From assembly GCA_946999425.1 (NCBI GenBank), contig CAMQDG010000049.1, positions 1-11,180 on the forward strand: DNA of 11,180 bases. Reading direction: 5' to 3'. Position numbers and translations under genes: made by a program. The DNA comes from an uncultured Peptoniphilus sp. Its GTDB lineage: Bacteria > Bacillota > Clostridia > Tissierellales > Peptoniphilaceae. Of the stretch, positions 5,198 through 11,180 are shown piece after piece (the first letter of the stretch is position 1; every line of letters starts with the position of its first letter). A model generated the notes under the pieces. The model did no database searches. It worked only from the letters and a program-made list of their open reading frames with translations, and had not been told where the DNA came from.

Positions 5198-6001
5198 CTA
5201 CTGCTTTGATTTTCTATATCCTGCAGCGATTGCCTCGTCTTCAGTCTTGAATAGCTCTATATTATTGCCTTGAAGGTTATCATAGTATTTGCCTCCAGGT
5301 ACATGATAAATCATGGATTTTTTACTACCTTTGATAAACTGTTCCCCCGACTCGTGGAGTTCTTGGAGTTCCTCTTTGGATTTTTCTTTTCCCCCTTTTC
5401 CTATCTTGTAAGCCTCTTGTGCTTCTGCGTTCCAGAGGCCTCTGTCGTTATCTCTTGCTTCTCGTTCAAGCTCTTTGAAAAAATCAACGTATTTTATATC
5501 CGGCGGAAATGTAGCTAAGTTTGCATATCCTTCTTTAAGTAATTGTGCGTTATACATAAGCCTTTCTACTTCTTCATTGGTAGGCTCATCTGTCTTAGGC
5601 CTTTCAAGCCAAACGTATCTTAGGAGTCTTCCGTACCTATCTCTATCCGTTACGTCTTTTTGTAAATATACGGTCTTTCCCTCTAAGTTATTTTTCGTAT
5701 ACTTTGAGGCTTCCTTTCCGAAAAACTCAACGGGTTTTCTTGGGTGTACGCTCTCGGGTGTATCTACAAGTACCATTCGTATTTTCTCGTCTACTCCGTC
5801 TATTCTTGCGATTATTGTGTCTCCATCTACCGCTCGTATTACTTCCGCCTCGGTGAAGGTGTTCTCGGATTTGTTCTCGTTTGTAGCTTCACTCGTAGGT
5901 GTGTTATCGGGAGCTTTTTGGGTCGTTTTGGTCTCGCAGGCGGTGAGCACTAGTATTGTAATGAGTATGATAATGAGTATTTTTCTTGAATTTTTTTTCA
6001 T
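5198..6001 (-). CDS. Thermonuclease lipoprotein (SNase family)
   Basis: A 267-aa staphylococcal-nuclease-type enzyme, a calcium-dependent nuclease of DNA and RNA, predicted to be anchored outside the cell. The signal peptide ends in the lipobox LTAC (Cys22), followed by a Thr/Asn/Glu-rich linker (23-50). The SNase core spans about 51-192: VDGDT (58-62), RMVLVDTPE (75-83) and DRYGR (121-125) supply equivalents of the catalytic Arg35, Glu43 and Arg87 and of calcium-binding Asp21 and Asp40. The C-terminal 45 residues form a separate small domain (YHVPGGKYY to AIAAGYRK) often attached to secreted nucleases. ATG 6001 is chosen because AGGAG sits 6 bases upstream; GTG 6022 would place that site inside the gene. 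It begins 17 bases after the Panacea gene's stop, so the two form an operon. The segment is GC-richer than its surroundings. Confidence 0.9.
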   Translation of the reverse strand: MKKNSRKILIIILITILVLTACETKTTQKAPDNTPTSEATNENKSENTFTEAEVIRAVDGDTIIARIDGVDEKIRMVLVDTPESVHPRKPVEFFGKEASKYTKNNLEGKTVYLQKDVTDRDRYGRLLRYVWLERPKTDEPTNEEVERLMYNAQLLKEGYANLATFPPDIKYVDFFKELEREARDNDRGLWNAEAQEAYKIGKGGKEKSKEELQELHESGEQFIKGSKKSMIYHVPGGKYYDNLQGNNIELFKTEDEAIAAGYRKSKQ

Positions 6002-6018
6002 AAATTGCTCCTGTATTT

Positions 6019-6483
6019 TCACTTTTCTAAATACTCTCTCTTGAAGTATTCTTTAATTTTATTCTTCTTTATCTCTTTCCCTATCTTTGTGGACCTAAAA
6101 GGATCTTCTTGGACCACCAAGTCTCGTAGGCCTCTGTTTGAGTATTTGCCAAAGGTTTTGTATACTCCTTGTAGGACTCCCTCCGTATCGTCATCAAATG
6201 GTTCATGTGTATCGAACTCTGTTATTCCCCGGTTCTCGAAGGGCAGGTATTTCTCGTATACTTGTTTTACTATGGGCCCGTGAGGTGTGGCGATGATTTT
6301 GTCGCTGAATAGGCTCTTGTCTCGAAGTGCCATGTAGGATCCTTGAGCATAGTATAAGAGTTTATTCAGCCTCGTGTTGGATATCTCGTCTGTGTCCTGG
6401 CCCTCTATGTCTCGTAGGTAAAGGTTGTAGTTGAGGAACCATAGTGCTATATCTGTTGCTTTGTATTGTCTTTGCTTTGTCAT
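6019..6483 (-). CDS. Panacea/SocA-domain (DUF4065) antitoxin-like protein
   Basis: A 154-aa protein carrying the Panacea domain: LNKLLYYAQGSYMAL (39-53), ATPHGPIVKQVYEKY (65-79) and a C-terminal LRDLVVQEDPF (119-129) are its typical blocks. Panacea proteins (PanA, including SocA and GepA-type proteins) neutralise many unrelated toxins, usually encoded next to them. Here the downstream partner is a lipoprotein nuclease, not a standard cytoplasmic toxin, and there is no small gene directly upstream. The ATG at 6483 has AAGGAG 6 bases upstream; the longer frame to 6510 has no such site. A palindrome (6540-6553) and flanking inverted repeats 55-95 bases upstream look like an operator. Base composition reaches about 47% GC here, against under 30% in the neighbouring restriction gene. 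Confidence 0.85.
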   Translation of the reverse strand: MTKQRQYKATDIALWFLNYNLYLRDIEGQDTDEISNTRLNKLLYYAQGSYMALRDKSLFSDKIIATPHGPIVKQVYEKYLPFENRGITEFDTHEPFDDDTEGVLQGVYKTFGKYSNRGLRDLVVQEDPFRSTKIGKEIKKNKIKEYFKREYLEK

Positions 6484-6533
6484 GGGGTTCTCCTTGATTG
6501 TTGATTCCATACTGAATTTCTTTCTTTTGCAAG

Positions 6534-6577
6534 GGTTGTTTCAGGTACCTGAATTGGGTTTTGACCACAACCTGAAA
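6534..6577. promoter_or_regulatory. Palindromic operator candidate upstream of the Panacea operon
   Basis: A perfect 14-base palindrome, TTCAGGTACCTGAA (6540-6553), with a third copy of the half-site, ACCTGAAA, at 6570-6577 and outer arms GGTTGT (6534-6539) / ACAACC (6567-6572). Three half-sites and nested dyads suit binding by a dimeric regulator, perhaps the Panacea protein itself. I find no convincing -35/-10 pair in 6580-6660. Confidence 0.5.
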
Positions 6578-6668
6578 GAAAAAACAAAGAAAAAATTATG
6601 AATAAAAATAAGAGTATTTTGTTATAATTTTTAGCTTTTAACAGTTAGACCTCTTTTTTATTATGGTG

Positions 6669-6690
6669 AGCCCGACTTTTACATCGGGCT
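6669..6690. other. Stem-loop after the restriction gene
   Basis: AGCCCGA and TCGGGCT form a perfect 7-bp stem with an 8-base loop, starting about 12 bases beyond the stop codon at 6702. Neither strand has a T-run directly after the stem, so it is a weak terminator at best; it could protect the 3' end of the mRNA. Confidence 0.6.
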
Positions 6691-6701
6691 TAATGTATAA
6701 C

Positions 6702-8762
6702 TCACTTTGACTGATACAAGTTGATATTATTTGGATTTATTTTTAGATAAGAAACCAAAATTTTTATGAAGTCTACAACTTCCTTAGGAGAAAGATCTCC
6801 CTCGTAGAAAATTGAACTATTTTTTATTTGAACTGGTTTCTTTAATTTAGTCTTTGAAGATTCTTCTCTTAAATGGTCTGGAAATTTTTCATCCAAAACA
6901 ATCTTGCTTAATCTTACGCTGTCCGTCTCGTATATAACCCTAATGAATTTTTCTAAAACTTCAGCAAAGTTTTTAACTTGGAAGACATTTCCAAACAAAA
7001 CAACTTCAGTTGGGTTAAAGGATGAAATATCAATCTTATCCATAATATTTAAACAAACATCCTCATTCTTTTTCTCAAAACCTACAGGCGTTGGAATGTA
7101 TGGAAAAATATCCTTTACTAAGATTTCTCCAAGTCTTTTTGCTCTGTTGACAATGGCTTCTTCATTCCAATGCTCAATTTTTACAATGTCTTTATTTAAC
7201 ACGCTGTTAGCATTATTTGCTTTAATTACTGCTTTTTTATCTGCAAAAGACTTATTTTTTATATTTTTTGCAGGCCCCTTATACCCCATATAAGTTAAGT
7301 TTCCTAAAGTATGCAAATAGATTTCATGAACCCTCGCATAATCTTTTTCTCCTATTTCATCTCTCCACAAGTTTGAAGTTTTTTCAGGCAATATATGGTC
7401 AAGAGCTTTTATGTTGAAAACAAGATTTTCCTTAGAACCTTTTTCTAATACGGAGAATATATATCTACAAACGTCTTTTCTGAAGAAGGGAGAATATACT
7501 AAAGCCTCCCTCACTTTTTCATCAGAGGGCATACGATTATTAACTCTGTCATTACAAATATTAAATGTTGCGACAAATTTTTCATAATAATTATCATAAT
7601 TATTATTTTTTATAACCCAACCATAAAAAGTTTTCATTAATATATTTAAGCCTTTTGTTGAATCTGTTATGGTTACACGAATTGCATAAGTTAAAGTGTA
7701 TTCTAAGACCTTTGTTAAGGTTTCTTCGTTTATATTTCCTTTTTCATAATCCTCAAAAAACCTAAACACTAAAGGCATCATTACAGATTGTTTTGTATAA
7801 TACAATCCTCGCAAATAGTCTTGTACTTTAGAGTTATAATAATTTTTATGACCAACAAAGGTTCCATAACACTTAGAAAGATTTCTTAATAAGAAAAGCA
7901 TTTGTTCAGAATTATAATTTTGTTCCTTTATAATTGCCTTAAATCTATCATAAGCCTTATCACTATTAACTGCTCCTATGGTTTTAGAATCTACATAAGT
8001 TTTCATAAAATCATTTAAGTTTTTAGAGCCTACATTGGACTCAATATTTAACCAATAACTGTTATATAAATAATTTTGGCTTGATGTATCCATAAGCAAA
8101 TAATTTTTTACAAGGTCTGATAGAGTTAAATCCATACCAGTTGAATTTATTGACTCAAAAACAGCTTGAGGATTGTCTCCATCTCTAATATCGAAAACAG
8201 CCTCGCAAATTTCAAGCTTTTTAACTCCCTCTAAAATATCACCTAAATCTAAATCTGTTTTTAGGGTTTCCTTTATAAGGCTGACAAAAAGAACATAATT
8301 TTTATAAACGTTAGAAAATCTGTTCATTTTTTCTAATTTATTTTCAAACAAATAAGATAACTGTTTATTATCTACCTTATTAAGCCTTAGCTTCACCTTG
8401 TCTTTTTCGTCACAATTTCTATTAAAGATTACATCAGCAATCTCATTTTCTACACTTACTGATTTTTCTTCTACTGCTATATCATACAAGGCCTTTAACA
8501 AAAGGTATAAGGTTGTAATTCTTTGTTGACCATCTATCACCAAAACTTCCGTTATGTCATCAGCACTATTGAATCCTTTTGTATAAGCAATATACCCCAT
8601 AAAATGCTGTTCATCATTTTCTTTTGTTTCTAAAATATCTCTATACAATTTCTCGCACTGTAATTTTACCCAGTTATAATTTCTTTGATATACAGGCACC
8701 CTAAATACGTGCCTATTTCTTCCTAAAAAGTCCCTAACGAACCACGCTTGGTTTCCTCTCAT
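6702..8762 (-). CDS. DUF262/DUF1524 protein, GmrSD-like type IV restriction enzyme
   Basis: A 686-aa protein with both halves of GmrSD-type modification-dependent restriction enzymes in one chain. The N-terminal DUF262 domain has RVPVYQRNYNW (21-31), VIDGQQRITTLYLL (75-88; a ParB/Srx-like nucleotide-binding motif) and VFESINSTGMDLTLSDLVKN (201-220). The DUF1524 HNH-like nuclease part has LDHILPEK (454-461), HTLGNLT (484-490) and NIKNKSFADKK (500-510), keeping the His and Asn positions. Residues about 580-680 form an extra domain seen at the end of some restriction enzymes. Known relatives cut phage DNA carrying modified cytosines; the trigger here is unknown. It has its own promoter. Its AGGAGG lies 22 bases before ATG 8762, with a small hairpin (GGGA/TCCC) between, which is unusual. 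Composition is very AT-rich. Confidence 0.9.
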   Translation of the reverse strand: MRGNQAWFVRDFLGRNRHVFRVPVYQRNYNWVKLQCEKLYRDILETKENDEQHFMGYIAYTKGFNSADDITEVLVIDGQQRITTLYLLLKALYDIAVEEKSVSVENEIADVIFNRNCDEKDKVKLRLNKVDNKQLSYLFENKLEKMNRFSNVYKNYVLFVSLIKETLKTDLDLGDILEGVKKLEICEAVFDIRDGDNPQAVFESINSTGMDLTLSDLVKNYLLMDTSSQNYLYNSYWLNIESNVGSKNLNDFMKTYVDSKTIGAVNSDKAYDRFKAIIKEQNYNSEQMLFLLRNLSKCYGTFVGHKNYYNSKVQDYLRGLYYTKQSVMMPLVFRFFEDYEKGNINEETLTKVLEYTLTYAIRVTITDSTKGLNILMKTFYGWVIKNNNYDNYYEKFVATFNICNDRVNNRMPSDEKVREALVYSPFFRKDVCRYIFSVLEKGSKENLVFNIKALDHILPEKTSNLWRDEIGEKDYARVHEIYLHTLGNLTYMGYKGPAKNIKNKSFADKKAVIKANNANSVLNKDIVKIEHWNEEAIVNRAKRLGEILVKDIFPYIPTPVGFEKKNEDVCLNIMDKIDISSFNPTEVVLFGNVFQVKNFAEVLEKFIRVIYETDSVRLSKIVLDEKFPDHLREESSKTKLKKPVQIKNSSIFYEGDLSPKEVVDFIKILVSYLKINPNNINLYQSK

Positions 8763-8800
8763 CTTTAATTCGGGAAAATCCCTTCCTCCTTTTCTTAATT

Positions 8801-8836
8801 TTACTTTATTATATCATATTTAACGTAAAAATGCAA
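8801..8836 (-). promoter_or_regulatory. Promoter of the restriction gene
   Basis: TTGCAT (8831-8836), 17 bases, TATAAT (8808-8813). Expected start near 8801, giving a leader of about 38 bases. It begins about 10 bases after the stop codon of the three-unit protein, so the restriction gene can be expressed separately from the operon upstream. Confidence 0.75.
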
Positions 8837-8846
8837 CATATTTTTT

Positions 8847-10142
8847 CTAAAAAACATATACCTTTTTACTTCTAAGAACAGCCCCTGCGACATGAGAATC
8901 TTTTAAGCTATTAGCTTTAACATTAACAAGGATTAAGTTGTTTAATTTAAAATTATTAATGTTATTGTCAAAAAATACCACTCTTTGTCTTGAAAAATCT
9001 ACTTCATTCTTACCATCTTCCTTAAAAAGTCTTTTTAAATACATTCTGGCCCTTAAATTAGCAAGTTCAATATCATTTTCCATAGTTTCTTCTTCCCTTT
9101 GATTTGGCGGACAAACATATCTCTCTAAAGCCATATCCTCATTAGTTAAATAATTTTTTAGAGTTTTCTTGGACCAATTAAGTCTTTCTAAAATTTTTGA
9201 AAAACTAATGGAACTTGATAGAAATGCTTTTAATAATTCTGCCCTTTCTACGTCTTCTTCTCCCTTAATTTTCCCTTTTCTGCTTTCTTTAAAATCTAAA
9301 AGCTCTTTAAACTCGTATACATCTTTACAAGCTTTAAGCTTATTTTTTAAACCTTTAAACCCGTTTGGAATAAATATAATATTCTTAAAATCAAAATTAT
9401 TAAAACAACCATCTTTAAATCCAATCGTGTATCCGTGTAAAAGCGTCTCTTTTTTAAAGACGTCTCTTATAATAGCTCTTGCTCTTATCCTTGCACTTTC
9501 TTCACTATTTTCCAAGGTCTCAGGTTTATTTATATCCGGGGGAATTACAAGTCCCCACCAAGAATTTTTATTGATTCTCTTTCTTATCCATTCTAAAGAT
9601 ATGTTATTTTTCTCAGAAAAACCTGAAAAACTCTTGCCAGAGCTTAAAAATTCTCTAAAAACATCATCATCCACAATCTGAGGAGCTCTTTCACAATTCT
9701 TTGCATAAATACTTTCCTCAATAGGCTCCTCCAAAAACTCTTCTTTTTCTTCAAATTCATGAGCTTTGCCACTTGAGCCTTTAAAAAGATTAACAAAAGC
9801 AAAAATGTTAATCACTTTGCCTATATCTTTTTTGTTTCTAAAAACAATATTCCCAATTTCAAAATTATTAAAGTTGTCATCCCTAAATTCCAAATTCCAG
9901 TCTTTAAAAGAAACTTCTTTGTAGTTTTTTCTTATATAACACTCAGCTCTAAAAGTAGCTGTTTCTTCTGATTCTTCAAGGCTTGGGCTATTGTTTTTGC
10001 TTGGCGGTACCACAAATTCTTCTAAATTATAAGAATATATGGTATTTTTAAGGGTTTCCATTGGAATGTTTAATTTTTTTAAAATCTTAGAAAAAGCAAG
10101 ACCTTCTATTAAAAAGCCATTTAATTTGCTTAATGAATCCAT
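8847..10142 (-). CDS. Protein of three repeated HTH plus degenerate HNH-like units, 431 aa
   Basis: The protein is built from three diverged copies of one unit, at about 10-103, 165-260 and 307-407. Each unit starts with a helix-turn-helix-like stretch (FSKILKKLNIPMETLKN; FSKILERLNWSKKTLKN), then a [VC]-x-PP linker, a helix with E-x-A-x-x-R-A ([FIL]RAxxxI[RK]xxFK) and an end block, (F-x-D-x-x-x-NNF-x-x-x-N-[IL]-x-[FL]). The end block resembles the D-G-N-x-x-N-N-x-x-x-N-L part of HNH/NUMOD-type homing endonucleases, but no catalytic histidine is visible, so DNA binding rather than cutting is my inference. AAGGAGG sits 7 bases before ATG 10142, 15 bases after the upstream stop. It is the last gene of the RusA operon and sits directly before the restriction gene. 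I know no named family for it. Confidence 0.75.
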   Translation of the reverse strand: MDSLSKLNGFLIEGLAFSKILKKLNIPMETLKNTIYSYNLEEFVVPPSKNNSPSLEESEETATFRAECYIRKNYKEVSFKDWNLEFRDDNFNNFEIGNIVFRNKKDIGKVINIFAFVNLFKGSSGKAHEFEEKEEFLEEPIEESIYAKNCERAPQIVDDDVFREFLSSGKSFSGFSEKNNISLEWIRKRINKNSWWGLVIPPDINKPETLENSEESARIRARAIIRDVFKKETLLHGYTIGFKDGCFNNFDFKNIIFIPNGFKGLKNKLKACKDVYEFKELLDFKESRKGKIKGEEDVERAELLKAFLSSSISFSKILERLNWSKKTLKNYLTNEDMALERYVCPPNQREEETMENDIELANLRARMYLKRLFKEDGKNEVDFSRQRVVFFDNNINNFKLNNLILVNVKANSLKDSHVAGAVLRSKKVYVF

Positions 10143-10157
10143 AATTTCCCTCCTTTT

Positions 10158-10400
10158 TCACAGCAAAAAATCTGTATTATACCTGTTGTTAGCCTCATCA
10201 AACTTATCGGCGTATGTATAATTTTTCCCATATCCAATAAGGGGGACTGTCCTTCTTTGCTCTTGGTCTATTCTGAAAACCTCAATTAGGTCGCTATCCT
10301 TATATTCTTCCTTATTTTCTCTTTTCACATATTCTTCAGCTACGCCTTTTCTTGCATATCCTGATTTCTCCACTGTTTGCAAAAATTCGTTCTTGTTCAT
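10158..10400 (-). CDS. Hypothetical 80-aa protein
   Basis: I do not recognise the family. It is a charged, soluble protein (MNKNEFLQTVEKSGYARKG at the start; VPLIGYGKNYTYADKFDEAN near the end) without membrane segments. Its ATG at 10400 overlaps the TGA of the RusA-like gene in an ATGA arrangement, with GGAGG just upstream, so the two are translationally coupled. The next gene starts 15 bases after its stop. Its position in a RusA-type operon suggests phage or plasmid DNA metabolism, but this is by association only. Confidence 0.7.
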   Translation of the reverse strand: MNKNEFLQTVEKSGYARKGVAEEYVKRENKEEYKDSDLIEVFRIDQEQRRTVPLIGYGKNYTYADKFDEANNRYNTDFLL

Positions 10401-10759
10401 ACTTCCTCCATAACAATTTCTACACTGTCATAATTTCCTGTTATAAACTTGTGATTTATGCTTCCAATCTCTTTCCAGCCATCATTCTTTATAACTCTCG
10501 CCTTAACGAGACCGTCAAAAATAAACTTTTGTGCTGCCATAATGTTATCCTTGTCTCTTCTCTTATTCTGGCAAATCCATAAAAACTCAATATTTATTTG
10601 TCTATAAAAAGGCTTTAGTTTCTGACAAAAGCACTCGTGAGTTACAATGTGCGTCCACTTCTTTTTCAAGTTTGCCCCTGAAAATTGACAATACCTATTT
10701 TCCTCTATTAAATCGTTCATGCCAGGGAAACGATATTTTAAAATTAATTTTTGTTTCAA
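10397..10759 (-). CDS. RusA-like Holliday junction resolvase
   Basis: A 120-aa protein of the right size for RusA, a dimeric endonuclease that cuts four-way DNA junctions and is typical of phages and related elements. It has FPGMND near the start (11-16), an RRDKDNIMAAQKFIFDGLVKA block (67-87) and VIKNDGW (89-95). Asp69, Asp71, Asp82 and Asp93 fit the conserved acidic positions of the family, where aspartates bind magnesium. The start is TTG 10759 with GAGGTG 4-5 bases upstream; that site overlaps the stop codon of the preceding gene, so they are coupled. The stop overlaps the start of the 80-aa gene. With no replication genes visible, its target (element resolution, recombination or phage DNA) is open. 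Confidence 0.85.
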   Translation of the reverse strand: MKQKLILKYRFPGMNDLIEENRYCQFSGANLKKKWTHIVTHECFCQKLKPFYRQINIEFLWICQNKRRDKDNIMAAQKFIFDGLVKARVIKNDGWKEIGSINHKFITGNYDSVEIVMEEV

Positions 10760-10767
10760 AATTCACC

Positions 10768-11046
10768 TCAAAATTTAATAAAAAGCTCATTAAAACTTAA
10801 ATGCTCCGTAAGATCCATTACAAAATCTACTACAACACTCTCCCTCTCCCCAAGGTCTTCAACCTCACTGAAACCTCTTTCTGCAAGAGTTACCATAGTT
10901 ATTGGGGTATCTGTCAAAGCCAAATTCTTTTGACATAGTTTGATATATTGAGAATTTTGGAGAATCTCTCTAAGTTCTACCGCCTCTAATATGTCTCCTT
11001 TAGTTTTTCTACTAATGCTTGACATTGGCTTTCCATACATACTCAA
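10768..11046 (-). CDS. Hypothetical protein, probably 5'-disrupted
   Basis: An open frame of up to 92 codons whose most likely start cannot be fixed: TTG 11046 and ATG 11040 have no ribosome binding site, and ATG 11022 has only GGAAAG. The right end of an IS200/IS605-type element lies about 10 bases upstream, so the natural 5' end and the operon's promoter were probably lost or separated by insertion. The protein part (MSSISRKTKGDILEA onward, ending LTEHLSFNELFIKF) is acidic and soluble and matches nothing I know. Its TGA overlaps the ribosome binding site of the RusA-like gene. Confidence 0.6.
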   Translation of the reverse strand: MSMYGKPMSSISRKTKGDILEAVELREILQNSQYIKLCQKNLALTDTPITMVTLAERGFSEVEDLGERESVVVDFVMDLTEHLSFNELFIKF

Positions 11047-11056
11047 ATATTTACAC

Positions 11057-11180
11057 TGAACTTCCCTTCATTTTATAACGGGATTCTTGGGTAATGCACT
11101 TACTTGATGTTAACTTTTTACAAGGTTAACAACAGCGGTTATGCAAATTTACCAAGCTATCTCTGTAGTTCCTACAGTTC
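11057..11180 (-). mobile_element. IS200/IS605-type right end with the 3' tip of tnpB
   Basis: Entering from the window edge, the last codons of a tnpB gene read TVGTTEIAW-stop (11149-11180); VGTTEI is a common TnpB ending. A non-coding scaffold follows, with the hairpin GTTAAC/GTTAAC (11109-11130, 10-base loop), then a terminal hairpin TCCC/GGGA (11063-11083) and AGTTCAG (11056-11062). This matches the AGTTCAC end of the remnant at 4908. In such elements this region forms the TnpB guide-RNA scaffold and the next bases, here inside or beside the gene at 10768-11046, act as guide. Whether tnpB is intact lies outside the window. Confidence 0.65.

Noticed and set aside
5475..6044. Plus-strand 189-aa open frame
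   Set aside because: It lies entirely antisense to the thermonuclease, which has conserved catalytic motifs, a lipobox and a ribosome binding site.
6362..6568. Minus-strand 68-aa open frame that could have been the Panacea partner toxin
   Set aside because: It overlaps most of the Panacea gene's 5' half in another frame, lacks a ribosome binding site and ends in a shadow of the Panacea coding sequence.
6669..6690. Strong terminator after the restriction gene
   Set aside because: The stem is good but neither strand has a T-run directly after it, so I list it only as a stem-loop.

Overview
The window is AT-rich, with strong AGGAGG-type ribosome binding sites, TTG and GTG starts, a lipobox lipoprotein and signal-peptide proteins without outer-membrane features. 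This suggests a low-GC Gram-positive (Bacillota, perhaps an anaerobic clostridial or Tissierellia lineage; the lineage is a guess). Every gene I accept lies on the minus strand, so transcription runs from high to low coordinates. The content (toxin-antitoxin, restriction, IS200/IS605 ends, a pilin-like protein, a RusA-like resolvase) is that of a mobile or accessory region.

From right to left: 11057-11180 is the 3' tip of a tnpB gene plus the right end of an IS200/IS605-type element. It abuts a tight four-gene operon (11046-8847): a 5'-disrupted hypothetical gene, a RusA-like Holliday-junction resolvase, an 80-aa hypothetical protein, and a 431-aa protein built from three copies of a ~95-residue unit. 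Next, with its own promoter, is a 686-aa DUF262/DUF1524 (GmrSD-like, type IV restriction) protein (8762-6702). A visibly GC-richer segment (about 6560-5198) carries a two-gene operon: a Panacea/SocA-domain (DUF4065) antitoxin-like protein and a lipoprotein thermonuclease. After it come a decayed IS200/IS605 remnant and a beheaded second thermonuclease gene, then a secreted transglutaminase-like protein.

The left third holds a basic hypothetical protein, a VirB2/TrbC-like small membrane protein (possible conjugative pilin), a 56-aa gene not long enough for a standard ORF cut-off, and a 109-aa hypothetical gene. A complete type III toxin-antitoxin module follows (promoter, three 52-nt tandem repeats, terminator, TenpN-like endoribonuclease toxin; 1171-437). 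The first 142 bases encode the start of a secreted protein that runs off the window.

The most interesting locus is the toxin-antitoxin region. The antitoxin repeats contain a hairpin with three compensatory base-pair changes in the middle unit. The module also sits between a duplicated terminator segment and a duplicated ~155-bp promoter block, and the second copy of these two parts lies next to it joined directly together. The locus therefore appears to hold both an occupied and an empty version of the same site. The second candidate for something undescribed is the three-unit protein beside the restriction gene.
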